Notes under the pieces: generated by a model | The model's database searches: none | What the model was told of the DNA's origin: nothing | Seen by the model: only the letters and a program-made list of their open reading frames with translations | Shown here: positions 1 to 10,135 of the stretch, piece after piece | How positions within the stretch are numbered: position 1 is the stretch's first letter | Layout of the letters: every line of letters begins with the position of its first letter | Source of the DNA: Agrostemma githago | Lineage: Eukaryota > Streptophyta > Magnoliopsida > Caryophyllales > Caryophyllaceae | Assembly (NCBI GenBank): GCA_958450325.1 | Contig: OY288243.1 | Location: 62,728,606 to 62,792,605, forward strand | Direction of reading: 5' to 3' | Length of the DNA stretch: 64,000 bases | Position numbers and translations under genes: made by a program

Positions 1-212
1 TATAAGCCTTTCTACTCCCCCCATTTCCCTCTTTCACACTTTTTCAAAACTCAAACCCCTCTTCATACTTCTCCATACTTTTCCGCTGTTGAGAATTTTC
101 TTAAGACTGAGGAGCTCATCCCTTCGGATTTCCAAGCGGCGGTCATCGTTCTAGGTTAGAATCTTACCCTAAATCCTCGTCTTTTTCATTTCCTCATATT
201 TTCCCTTCTTAA
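1..212 (+). promoter_or_regulatory. Probable promoter and 5' leader of the element I antisense ORF
   Basis: The window opens with TATAAG at position 1, followed by a pyrimidine-rich stretch and the first ATG of the antisense ORF at 213. Spacing of a TATA box about 200 bases before the start codon fits a plant pol II promoter with a short leader. The equivalent antisense ORF of element II also has a TATA box upstream, which supports the reading. No other gene lies here. Confidence 0.4.
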
Positions 213-1264
213 ATGAATATGTCTAACCATCGTGCTCGTATTCTCACATTCATTGATCCGTCGATTAAGAGGACGGAGGGTAGGGAGGAGGGTAGGGCTG
301 ACCTGGCCTCCTCCTCTGGGGTTAGGTCAATTGAGGAAGATTACTCTGAGAGGGGAGAGGATGCCAACTCCCCTAACCCTGCTCCCTTTGATGTCGTCGA
401 TTCTGACGACGAGGCAATGGAGATAGACCCCTCCAGAATTGCCGGTCCCCTTATCCCCAGGGAGGAGGGGAGAACATATTACTTAGACAAAGCTAAGTAC
501 CAGATCCCTTTGAGAACCTACCCAGAGGCTAAGAATCGGGACTTAATTTTAGTAAAAAAACGTTGCTGGGGCTATTGAGAAATTTTACAACATCGGGGAG
601 GGGTACACGATAATAGTCCCAGGGGAGAAAGATACAGTATGTTGGCCCCCTGACGGCTGTATAGCCGTCTACCATAAATGCCTAGAGTTTGGCTTGCGTT
701 TCCCCTTGCACCCCTTCCTGGAGGAGACCTTTAGGAGGATGAACGTGGCTATAGCCCAGTTGACTGCTACGGCGGTTAGGTCGTTGATAGCCTATACGTG
801 GACCTGCCTCTTTCATGGTGAGGGGCCCTCAATCAACGCCTTGCGCTACATGGTTGGCTACAGATGGTGTCCTCATTAGGGGGAGAAGGTTCCCCTGGGT
901 ACTGGTCCCTTCAAAGGCAGAAGGGGTATACTCCAGTTTGGTCGGCTTTAAATAGTCTGAAGGACTGGAAGAACAACTTCTTATACGTACATAGCGCTTC
1001 AGAGTGGCAGATTCCTAGGCACTTTAGGAATCATGTCCACACCCGCCTGGAAACCCGTGAGGAGTACCATCCAGGCGTTGGGGGGAGAGCCCTGGAGGTA
1101 AAACTGAATAGGCGGGATGAGGAGCTAGTCAAGAAATTCGTGGCTATTGTTGACAAGTCCGGCGTTTGTGGCCCTGGCTTATGGCTTCTGGCTCCCTCAC
1201 GCGGGGCTCATAGCCACAGATAACTATTTGGGTCGAGTGGGCCTGATCCCTGGCCTTGGAGAAG
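213..1264 (+). pseudogene. Element I antisense ORF, N-terminal part (gypsy-associated 'Transposase_28'-like), frameshifted
   Basis: The first frame (213-578) starts with ATG and gives an acidic N-terminus. A run of seven A at about 551-557 shifts the frame, and from there the next frame gives a conserved-looking domain with LHPFLEETFRRMNVAIAQL and TWTCLFHGEGPSINALRYM, up to about 860. A second break near 860-880 leads to a third frame (864-1223) with GYWSLQRQKGYTPVW and DWKNNFLYV. These segments resemble the plant 'putative gypsy type transposon' domain (PF04195, from memory), found as an extra ORF in Tat-lineage elements. Orientation is opposite to gag-pol. Its function is unknown. The two frame breaks mean this copy is not translated whole. 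Confidence 0.65.
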
Positions 1265-1340
1265 GTAGTTCAGGGATTTTCACTGGCATTATTTTCCTGA
1301 GGCTCTACCTTTCTATGTTTTCTAACTGATTATTCTTTAG
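1265..1340 (+). other. Possible 76-bp intron in the element I antisense ORF
   Basis: The coding-like frame before it ends at GAAG followed by GTAGTT, and a pyrimidine-rich tract ending TTCTTTAG precedes the next coding-like stretch (CCCTGCAG at 1341). Removing the segment joins two recognisable blocks. The antisense ORF of element II also has an intron-like segment. No transcript evidence is available. Confidence 0.4.
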
Positions 1341-2611
1341 CCCTGCAGATCCTGCTTCTCGCCTTTGGTCAAGGAAGGAGATAAGGAAACTTGGCTTGGA
1401 CGAAGATTTCATTATTGTTTCAAAGCGTCCCTCCCTTCCTTCCAGCTACAAGAAAGGCGAGAAGAATTTGATGAAGTACGTGAAGAGTCTTTCTGCTAGT
1501 CGAAGACTTCATCTCCCTCCCAGGCTACCGCCTGCAAAGCCGGCGGCTCCTCTCTCTGATGTCTAGGGTGCGGAGGCGGAGGTTACCTCTGAAGCCACCC
1601 CCTCTCCAGCCGGCAAGCAGGGTGATTCCCCTGCAGGGATTCATACTCCCCAGGGATCACGTCCTGTTAATTCCGAAGGAACTAGGGAGAGTGCTCCCCT
1701 GGAATGCAAGAGGAAGAGGGATAGAGAACCTTCAGGGACTACACACGTGGTTGATCTGGAGGCCGATGTTGATACCCCCGAACCCAAGCGCCCTGCTCGT
1801 GACGTTCCAGGCACCCTCTTCTCAGAGGAAAATACGGAATTTCACTACACTGCAGGCGATAGTCTTGACGTGTCTGCCCTGCTCTCAAATTCTGGCGCTG
1901 TTTTGGCGGATTGCCTCACCAAGTCTGTAATCTCTACCTCCAATCAGGTGATCCAGTACATCCAACGCACCTCCAGGGTGCTTCAGGCTTCTGCTGAGCT
2001 GGTGGCTCTCAGCCGTCTGAGTGATGAAGAGCTGGTTGTCACCCCTGGGGCCCCTCCTCCTGACCGTCTGGCCATGGTTGAAAGGGACATCACCCTGATC
2101 ACCAATTTGAAGGATAAGCTGGTGAAGCAGGAAGGCGAGCTGGAGGAGGCGAAGGGTCAGGCGACTCAGTGGAAGCTTCAGGGGGGAAAAGGCTATGAGG
2201 GAGGTGTCCAAGCTGGAGATGGAGCTGAAGGAGAACAGGCTGGCGATGGAGCAGGTTAAAAAATCCTTGGCTGAGATGGAGCACACAAAAAGAAGGGTGG
2301 TTGACTTGGAGGAGCGTCTGTCCAAGGCTGACTCGGACCTCAAGCAGGCCCAGGATGACCTGAAGACAAAGGGCGAGGAATGGCAGAAGGAAAAGGATGC
2401 CATTTTGCAGGAGGCTGATGCCACGGTGGACACGAGCTTTCAGGATGGAGCCAATTCTTCCCTGGAGCTTGTCATGGAAGTAATTAGGGAGATGTTCCTT
2501 GATTTTAACGAGGATGCCTTCCGAAGTCTCTACACCGTTAAGAATGAAGCCCGGGCAAGCAGGCCGCATGAGGAGGTTGCTGGTCCCAGCCAGGATGCTC
2601 CCAACGCTTAA
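1341..2611 (+). pseudogene. Element I antisense ORF, C-terminal part with coiled coil, broken
   Basis: After the candidate intron the frame reads PADPASRLWSRKEIRKLG and a Pro/Ser-rich linker. It is stopped by TAG near 1563, then continues in the same product sense through VVDLEADVDTPEPKRPARDV (1747 onward) and a helical region. A run of G at about 2180-2187 shifts the frame, and the last part (2195-2611) is a strong heptad-like coiled coil rich in Lys, Glu and Leu (for example VVDLEERLSKADSDLKQAQ), ending in TAA at 2609-2611. The layout of globular domain, low-complexity linker and coiled coil looks structural rather than enzymatic. Function unknown. Confidence 0.6.
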
Positions 2612-2844
2612 CATGCAGGGCAGTCGTCCTCTGAAGGCTCCTGTCCTTATCCTGCTGCGCTTTTGCTCCCCTAATGATAATTTTAACTTTTTTCTGCGCA
2701 CCGAGCCCTGATGTGGTCGGCTGCCTTGATGTAATATTTTAGTCTCCTTGTTCCTGGATCTTTTAGTGTTCTTTTTGTTAAACATTTTTATCTGCTATAA
2801 ATATCTTTTCTTTATTTCTGTTTGCTTTTCCTTTTCTAAGATAT
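2612..2844. other. Spacer after antisense ORF, no gene seen
   Basis: T-rich sequence between the antisense ORF stop and the tandem repeat. It probably holds the 3' end of the antisense transcript. I see no coding potential or clear repeat. Confidence 0.4.
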
Positions 2845-3400
2845 GGCCTGACCCTGGCTTCTGTACGAAGTCCAGGGGGCCTGCCCCCTGTCTGCCCAGA
2901 GGCAGGGAGGAGGGTTTGGCGTTTTTTATACAAGGTTGGGGGATTGCCCCCAGTCCTTGTTCGTTTTGGCGTGCGAAGCCTGGCCTGACCCTGGCTTTTG
3001 TTCGAAGTCCAGGGGGCCTGCCCCTTGTCTGCCCAGAGGTAGGGAGGAGGGTTTTGCGTTTTTTATACAAGGTTGGGGAGCTGCCCCCAGTCCTTGTTCA
3101 TTTTGGCGCATGGGGCCTAGCCTGTCCCTGACTTATGGTCGAAGTCCAGGGGGCCTGCCCCCTGCCTGCCCAGAGGTAGGCAGGGGGGCTTTGCGTTTTT
3201 TATACAAGGTTGGGGGGGCTGCCCCCAGTCCTTGTTTGGCGCGTGGGGCCCGGCCTGTCCCTGACTTCTGGTCGAAGTCTAGGGGGCCTGCTCCCTGCCT
3301 GCCCAGAGGTAGGCAGGGGGACTTAAAATTTTGTTGGGGGGCCTATTTCCCTTGTTCTCAGCAACAGGGGGCCTCCCCCTATTGCCCCCTGCTCGTTTGT
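2845..3400 (-). repeat. ~135-bp tandem repeat of element I (about 4 copies)
   Basis: The block containing GAAGTCCAGGGGGCCTGC recurs with starts near 2845, 2982, 3119 and 3252, a period of about 133-137 bases. Each unit also holds TTTTTTATACAAGGTTGGGG and CTGCCCCCAGTCCTTGTT. Copies drift towards the right and dissolve at about 3340-3400. A GC-rich tandem array between pol and the antisense ORF is a hallmark I remember for Retand-type elements. The short ORFs inside are repeat artefacts. Confidence 0.9.
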
Positions 3401-3563
3401 GTGTAAAAAGCTGCTAATTGTGAATAGACAACGAGTATGAACTGCAGACTTTCATTTCTTCGGAAACTGTTACAGTCATTTGTGGTCGGAGTCGTCGACA
3501 TTCTATTTTGACCGTCCTCCGCCAGTTTTCTTTGAAAGGAAAAAGCTACTTAGCTTCCTAGCA
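3401..3563. other. Spacer between pol end and tandem repeat
   Basis: No coding potential seen. On the minus strand this is sequence directly downstream of the pol stop. Confidence 0.4.
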
Positions 3564-4019
3564 TTAGACGTAGTATTTCTTCAAAGTGTCCGCATTCTCG
3601 TGGGCAGCTAATTCTTGGCCTTCAAGATTGGCGATCCTGTAGGTGCCTGGCCCCTTAATTTGGGTTACCTCGTATGGGCCCTCCCAGTTGGCGCTCAGCT
3701 TTCCATGTTCACGTGACTTTCCCACTGTCTGCGTTTTTCTTAAGACCAAATCTCCTACCTGGAAGCTTCTCTCGTTTACCCTTCTGTCGTATGCCCTCCT
3801 CATTCGTTGTTGATAGGCGGCTATGTTAACACTGGCTTCTTCCCTGACTTCATGGACTAAATCCAAGGCTTCAACCATCGATGCCTCGTTATCCGCCCTG
3901 TTATATTGTTGGGATCTCAGGGTAGGTATTCGTGCTTCTATGGGTAGCAGGGCCTCTGCTCCATAGACCAGGCCAAAAGGAGTCTGCCCTGTAGACTCTT
4001 TGCGGGTGGTCCTGATTGA
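3564..4019 (-). pseudogene. Element I integrase C-terminal part
   Basis: Continues the integrase frame downstream of the TAG at 4020-4022; the recognisable ORF from an internal Met covers 3878-3564. It holds FQVGDLVLRK, the GPYEV core typical of the integrase C-terminal GPY/F module, and ends NADTLKKYYV then stop, the usual end of plant Tat pol. The piece between 4019 and 3879 also reads as integrase (for example STGQTPFGLVYGAEALLPIE). It can only have been translated as part of the polyprotein before the stop arose. Confidence 0.85.
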
Positions 4020-4874
4020 CTAAAGGATGCTTGGCAACTCGTCGGCCCATTTGCTCTTGAGGTCATCTACCATTTTCTTTAATCCGTCCAGGATTTGCTT
4101 GTTGGCAACCTCAGCTTGCCCATTAGTTTGTGGATGGCAGACGGCGGAATAGGCGACTGCTATTCCGTGTCCTTCTAGCCAGATTCTCAAGGGGTCGTTG
4201 TCAAATTGTCTCCCATGATCAAATACCAGCATCTTTGGTAGGCCAAATCTGGTTATGATATTCCTCCAGATTACCTTCCTGACTGCAGGCTCAGTGATGT
4301 TAGGGACTGCTTCAGCTTCAATCCATTTTGTAAAGTAGTCAATCCCTACTATCAGAAATTTTTGGCCTCCTGTAGCTGCAGTGAAGGGACCCAATATATC
4401 CATTCCCCATTGAGCAAAAAGGATAGGGGATAGGATTGGCCTGAGCTCCTGAGCTGGGGCATGAATCGATGGGGCAAAGAGTTGGCACTTCCTGCATTTT
4501 CGAGTTAGATCCTTCGCGTCTGCTAGCAGGGTTGGCCAGTAATACCCTGCTCTCAGGGCTTTGTGGGCCAGGGACTTCCCTCCTATATGATGACTGCAGA
4601 TTCCAGAATTAATGTCGTCCAGGACCTCCTCAACCTGCCTTGCCCCCAAACACTTGAGCAGGGGTGAGGAAAATGACTTCTTATACAGGTCTTCTCCTAC
4701 CAGTATAAACCATGCGGCTCTTGCTAGCGTCTTTCTTTTTTGAGCAGGGTCAGGTGGTAGAATTCCAAGCTTTTTGAATTGGATGATCGGAGTCATCCAA
4801 TCTTCAGGGCCAGTTTCTTCAATGACATTAACTGGCTGGCAGAGGGTGGTAGACTTTTCTTGGACTACGTCCAC
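4020..4874 (-). pseudogene. Element I integrase catalytic region
   Basis: Integrase inserts the cDNA copy into the genome. Counting from the Met at 4874, the zinc-binding HHCC module is at about H96, H104, C127 and C130. The catalytic triad is visible as GMDILG (D159), VFDHG (D219) and GQAEVAN (E255), a D,D-35-E spacing. The frame is cut at both ends by TAG codons (4875-4877 upstream, 4020-4022 at its end) that lie in frame with the flanking pol sequence, so these are nonsense mutations in a once continuous polyprotein. Confidence 0.9.
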
Positions 4875-7800
4875 CTAGACCGATCTCCGTATGTCCTGCA
4901 AGCTGGAGCTGGCTAGTTTTGACAGGGCATCCGCCCGGTTATTCTGGGACCGGGGGATCTGCCTGATTTCATAGGACTTGAGCCCTGACAGCTCTTGCTT
5001 TACCTTATCCAAATACGCGGCCATTGCTTGGTCTCTTGCTTCATATTCTCCATTGATTTGGTTGGCGATGAGCTGGGAGTCTGTTGCTAAAACAACCCGC
5101 TCTGCCTCTGCGGCTTTGGCTAAATTTATGCCTGCGAGGACAGCTTCGTACTCAGCCTCATTGTTGGATGCAGGGAAGGTGAACCTGAGAGCGTGCTCAA
5201 AGTCCACTCCTTCAGGGCTGGTCAATACGACCTCGACCCCTGCTCCGTTGGCTGTGGAGTATCCATCTGTATATACTATCCATTCGCCGGCAGGGGGATC
5301 GTCTTCCTCTGAATGAGAGCATTCGGTCAGAAAATCTGCCAAGGCTTGTGCCTTGATGGCTGCCCTGGGTTGGTAGGATATTCCCAGCCCGCTCAGTTCA
5401 ATGGCCCATTTTAGCAGCCTTCCCGACTTCTCGAATTTTTCCAGGACCTTTTCCAACGGTTGGTCAGTCATTACTACGACAGGGTGCGCCTCGAAGTATG
5501 ATCTGAGCTTTCGGGCTGCGATGACGACTGCGTAGGCCGCCTTTTCCACCACCGGGTAATTTTTCTCTGCTGCCCCCAGGGCGTTACTTATGAAGTATAT
5601 AGGCTGCTGAGAGCCTGCTTCTTCTCTTAGGATAACTGCGCTTATGGTTGAGTTTGTCACAGCGATGTACAGGAAGAGCTTGTCCCCTGCCACTGGCCTT
5701 GCCAGGGTGGGGAGTTTCTTCAAGTGCTCTTTGAGCTGCTTGAAAGCCTCTCTCTGCTCATCCTCCCATCTGAACTGTTTGTTTTCTTTTAGGATTTTGA
5801 AGAACGGGGTTGATTTGTCTGTTGACCTGGCGATGAAGCGTACCAGGGCAGCCATCCTGCCAGTCAGGCGTTGGATGTCTCTTATAGCTTTTGGCTCTGG
5901 CAGGTCCAGGACGGCCTGAACTTTCTCAGGGTTGGCATCTATCCCCTTGGCACTGACTAGAAAGCCTAAGAATTTCCCTGATCGAACCCCAAATGTACAT
6001 TTTTTGGGATTGAGTTTCATTTTGTATGTTCGCAGGGAGGAGAAAGTCTCCTGCAAATTCATCAGGTGCTCCTTTTCCCCCCTACTTTTTACGATGGCGT
6101 CGTCGACGTAGGCCTCTAGGTTTCTACCCTTCTGATTTTCGAAGACCTTGTCGACTAGCCTTTGGTAAGTGGCGCCCGCGTTTTTAAGTCCAAATGGCAT
6201 CATCTTATACATGTAGGTGCCATAGCTGGTGATGAAGGCGCACTTCACCCTGTCAGGCTGCCAAAGATACACCTGATGGTACCCTGAAAAAGCGTCCAAA
6301 AAACTCAGCATGGAGTATCCACTAGTGGCGTCTACCAGTTGGTCTATTCTTGGAAGGGGGTAGCAGTCCTTCGGGCAGGCTTTGTTAAGGTTTGTGAAGT
6401 CCACGCACATCCTCCATGCCCCTGAGAACTTTTTCACCATTACTACATTTGCTAGCCATTCAGGGTAGTCGCAAACTTCTACGAAATCTGCCTTCAGTAG
6501 TTTTTCTATTTCCTCTTTGATGGCTAGGTCCTTTTCTGCAGACATGTTTCTCTTTTTCTGCTTCACAGGGCGGGCCTCCGCGTTTACATTCAGCCTGTGA
6601 ATGATAAAAGCTGGATCGACTCCCGGCATTTCATCCGCCGAGTAGGCGAACACATCCCTGTTACTTCTTAGGACCTCAATCAGCTCTGCTTGGTTGGACT
6701 CTTCCAGGTCAGCCCCTATGAGGACTTGTCTCCCTGGCTCTAGGTCCACCAGCATGCTTTCCCCCCCAGGTTCAAGGTGGTCAGCTGCCTGTTGGTCAGC
6801 TGAAATCTCACCCTCCCTGCTGGGGGAACCATCAGCTTTTCTTTTTCCCTTTCTTTGGGTTTCATGGGTTTGCAGGGCCACAGAATAGCATTGTCTGGCT
6901 GATTCTTGGTCTCCGTGCACTTTCCCCTCCATACCAAAGTCTGTCACATAGGCTACAGTCAGAGCCCTGATCGATATGGCGGCTTCAATTTCGTCTAGGG
7001 TAGCTCTGTCTATCAGGGCGTTGTATGCAGATCTCGCGTCTACTACAACAAATGAAGCCCTGACATTCCTGGCGGAGGCTCCCTCCCCAAATGTTACTGG
7101 CAAGTCTATAATCCCCATGGGAAGTACGCCTGCTCCGCTGAATCCATACAGTGATCCAGGGGCCGGCCTGAGGTGCCGCTTTTCCAGGTTCATTTTTTCA
7201 AAAGCGTCCATATACAAGAGGTTTGTATAGGCGCATGTGTCCACCATGCATCTTTTCACGATATGATTGTTGATCTCGAGGGACAGAACCAAAGGGTCAC
7301 TATGGGGGTATATTACTCGCCCTGCATCATCAGGGGTGATGCTCAGTGTGACTCCTTTGGGACTTCCTGCTCTTTCAGCGTAGCAGATTTGGTTTCGTAA
7401 CTCACGAATTTGTCTTTTCTGACTTCTCCGGCTTGTCTGACCTTCTGTGCTCCCCGACACTACGTGGATAATCATACGGTTCTGCACAGAGCCCTCAGGC
7501 TTTTCCACTGTGTCTTTCTGGGTCTTGTTCCTTGCTGCATAGTTGCTCAGCCAGCCATTCCTGATGAGTTTCTCAATCTCATCCTTCAGGTGGCGGCTTT
7601 CCTCGGTGATATGCCCTACACAGTCGTGGAACATGAAGAATTTCTTCGGATCCCCCTTCGGGCTGCGTGGCTTGTCTGGGCGGTTCCATTTAGCCGTTTC
7701 TTTCTCTAACTCAAAGATCTCTGCCCTGGATTTGTTGAGAGCCGTATACCTGTCAAATCTGGGCTGGTATGCCACGCGCTCCTTTCTGGGGGTATCTCCC

Positions 7801-8171
7801 TCCTCGGTTCTATGCTTCCTAGTTTCTGCTCTGCCGCGTCCACCCTGCGGTCCCCCCTGCGGCCTGGCAGGCCCTGCGGGGGTGTCTGGCAGGCTGTGGA
7901 ACTCTTCCTGCAGCATGAAACCTTCCGCAATTTTTCGCGCCTTGGCTAGGATCTCAGGCTGAGCCCTGATCATTTGTTTTTTCATTTCCTCTGGGAGCAG
8001 CGAGATGGTCAGCGCGTACGCTGCAGTTGAGTCGTCAATTTCTTTGACCTGCTGGTAGGACAGATCAAACCACTTCAGATACTCCCTGACACTTTCGCCC
8101 TTTTTCTGCTTTAGGGTCATCAGGTCAAATCGAGTGAGCCGACGCCTCTTGTTCCCTGTGTATTGCTCCAA
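4875..8171 (-). pseudogene. Element I capsid C-terminus, protease, reverse transcriptase and RNase H
   Basis: The 1098-codon frame starts inside the capsid region (EYLKWFDLSYQQVKEID near residue 30-46), followed by a zinc-knuckle-like FHDCVGH (181-187). The protease site reads VDTCAYTNLLY at about residue 310, with Cys where the family has Gly, which probably inactivates it. RT shows ACPKDCYPLPRID, FSGYHQVYL and the catalytic AYVDDAIVKS (YVDD at about 688). RNase H follows with VYTDGYSTANGAGVE and NNEAEYEAVLAGI. Stop TAG at 4875-4877. The Met at 8171 is not a real start: upstream sequence to the TGA at 8229-8231 is in frame and coding-like. Confidence 0.92.
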
Positions 8172-8228
8172 GAAAGCTTCGGCCAGCTCATTGAAGAAGC
8201 TAATCGAACCCTGACGAAGATCCCTGAA

Positions 8229-9353
8229 TCATCCCTGCACTAGTCCAACAAGTGTAGTTGGAAAGACTTTGCACCAGACTGCATCGTCCACATTATACAT
8301 GCCCATGTGACTTTCATATGCTGCCAAATGATCCTCTGGATCTGAGGTCCCGTCAAATTTGACGGAGGGCATTTTGATCTTTGGGATGGGATACTCTTGT
8401 ACGTCAGGGTGGAGAGGAGTTTTTGTGGGCCTGCCCACCATTCGTGACCTGCTTCCCCCAGAGAAGTAACCGTGGTAATCCCATTTTCCAGGCGTCGGTT
8501 TCCCTGCACTGGGGGAGCGGTGCCTCGGTGGCCGTCTGCTCATAGCTTCGTCCTCCTTTTCAGGGGAGGGGTGTCTGGATCGCTTTCTCCGGGGCTGATC
8601 AAGGTTGTCTTCCTGGCGATGCCTTGACTCAAGTGGCCGTCCCTGGTTAAGCCTGGATTGCAGGCTCTGGGACAGCCCTGGAGCTGGCTGTTCCTCCGCC
8701 GCTGGCGTCAACCTAGAGAAGACTCCGCCCTGCCTCTCTCCCAGGCGCTTAGATGCAGGCTCCCTGGGCCTCATTCGTTCTTGAAGATTTTGGGATAGAC
8801 CCCACCTCTCCCTGGCAGCGGTGGACTCTGTAGTGTGTATAGAAAACGCTTGTTGCTGAGCTGGCTGCTTTGGGTTGCTGGCAATGCGCTTCTGGGCCTG
8901 CTGATACCCCTGAGCAATCCTTACCGCCCTCCGTTGAATGTTCCTGGCAGCGGTTCGCTTCGTACCCCTGGCACCTCCTCTACTTTCAAAGTGAAGCTGC
9001 CTAGGAGTAGTTGCGATCCTGCCAACCAAGTCTTCTGGGGTGAACTCTTGATTAAGCATCGCTGAAAAGAAGGCTGCAGTTTGTGCAACCTGGGTAGGGG
9101 TGAGGTTCAAATTGGGCCTCTGATGGCCAACCTGCCCAGCTGCAACTGGCGCTCCTCCATCAGGCGCCCCATGAAGGCCGGCGCGCCCTACGCCTGGGAT
9201 TGTTGCAGCAGGTGTTCTCCCAGGCGCAGGCATTCCATATAGGGGGATCACCAGTGGTACCGTCGGACCCGCCCCAGAACTGGCCTCTATGATTTCAGGC
9301 ATTTTGTTGTGATTGATTGTGGTTGATTTTTTGTGGGTGATTCGTGGGTACAA
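8229..9353 (-). pseudogene. Element I gag N-terminal part, ended by a premature TGA
   Basis: Gag forms the particle that packages element RNA. The frame begins 9 bases after the PBS; the real start may be the Met at 9302 (MPEIIEASSGAG). The first 270 residues are Pro/Arg/Gln-rich and low complexity, then the conserved capsid start appears (VKFDGTSDPEDHLAAYESHM). The TGA at 8229-8231 stands where the next residues FRDLRQGSISFFNELAEAF continue the capsid fold in the same frame, so it is a nonsense mutation (likely a Trp codon originally, an inference). Confidence 0.85.
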
Positions 9354-9361
9354 CCAAATAC

Positions 9362-9380
9362 CTCCCCACAGACGGCGCCA
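9362..9380 (-). other. Element I primer binding site
   Basis: On the minus strand TGGCGCCGTCTGTGGGGAG lies 3 bases inside the LTR end. The first nine bases match the 3' end of plant tRNA-Asp as I remember it, but the rest does not, so the primer tRNA is uncertain. TGGCGCCGTCTGTGGGGA-type sites are familiar in Tat elements. Confidence 0.8.
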
Positions 9381-9383
9381 AGT

Positions 9384-10065
9384 TGTTCTGGTATGGAAAC
9401 AATCAAACCCGACTCTGGATTCGGGCCTTAACGAATGTTATGATGCTTGAACGGTCTACGTTTGACTTCCTTTGATCTCTCCTTCTTCCCACTCCGATGA
9501 TCGGACTTTCCCGGCGAAGACGGCCTGCCCCTGCACAATGAACGCATAGGGCCCCGGAGGTGTCAGGGGGAACCCTCTCCGATGCCTAAGTCAGTCCGTG
9601 AATAGCCTTTAGGAACCTAGCTCGTGAGGAACTAGGTGGCGGTTATCGAGTGAGAGTCTAGAGAGATAAAATCCAACCCCTCTCAAGTGGGAAATGGGAG
9701 AGTATTTATACCTTCCCACAAGAGAGAGAAAGATAAGTGGAGAGAAGAAGAATGGATGGATGAGGGGGTGACAAGTGACTTCGCCTTATCCACCCATTCT
9801 TCTTTACCTTGGCGAAATGACGGAGGGGCCCCTGGTTTCCCCTACCCTTGCTGGGGGTAGGAACACCCTGAGGGTCAGCAGGCGGGGGGGCTCGACTGCC
9901 CTGTTCGGCTGGCGACATGGCCCTGCCGGGCAGGTGCGTGCCTTGGAGTATTTCAGCAATCTTCGTAGGATGGTTATGCAGGACAGGCTTTCCTCTGCTC
10001 CTGGGGCGGATCATCCTGGGGCCTAATGGGCGGGCGACCCGTAGCAATTTTGTCAACTCCCGTCA
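9384..10065 (-). repeat. Element I 5' LTR (about 680 bp)
   Basis: The inner end is fixed by the PBS: in plus coordinates the LTR starts TGTTCTGG at 9384. The outer end is inferred at the CA at 10064-10065 (minus strand TGACGGGAGTTGACAAAATT). It holds a TATA box and GC-rich stretches. No second copy is in the window, so the outer boundary may be off by tens of bases. The small ORFs here are not supported. Confidence 0.7.
9703..9710 (-). promoter_or_regulatory. TATA box in element I LTR
   Basis: Minus-strand TATAAATA within the LTR, about 320 bases before the LTR inner end, in a GC-richer context (AAGGTATAAATACTCTCCCA). This is the expected place for the U3 core promoter of the element RNA. 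Confidence 0.6.
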
Positions 10066-10135
10066 ATATGATTGAGAAAAAAAATGCGCCATTTTCAATG
10101 CTCTTAAAAGTGACATACAAGAGATTATACGGAGT
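10066..10135. other. Short flank between elements I and II
   Basis: Seventy bases of A/T-rich DNA. The last five, GGAGT, are the left copy of the element II target duplication. Confidence 0.7.
10131..10135 (+). other. Target site duplication of element II, left copy
   Basis: GGAGT directly precedes the TGTAGACACC start of the 5' LTR and recurs at 25213-25217 directly after the 3' LTR. A 5-bp duplication is the expected Ty3/gypsy integrase product. Confidence 0.95.

Larger units (their letters stand above)
1..10065 (-). mobile_element. Element I: Retand-like Ty3/gypsy (Tat group) retrotransposon, left end outside window
   Basis: Read on the minus strand the order is LTR (10065-9384), PBS (9380-9362), gag, protease, RT, RNase H, integrase (9353-3564), a ~135-bp tandem repeat (3400-2845) and an ORF on the opposite strand (213-2611). 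RT then RNase H then integrase is the Ty3/gypsy order. The RT string ACPKDCYPLPRID and the extra antisense ORF plus tandem repeat between pol and the 3' LTR are what I know of Tat/Retand elements. The coding region has three in-frame stops, so this copy is dead. The 3' LTR and target duplication are not in the window, and the right boundary at 10065 is inferred from a terminal CA. Confidence 0.85.

Noticed and set aside
2748..3406. ORFs of 60-156 codons
   Set aside because: Produced by the ~135-bp tandem repeat of element I, since the period keeps frames open.
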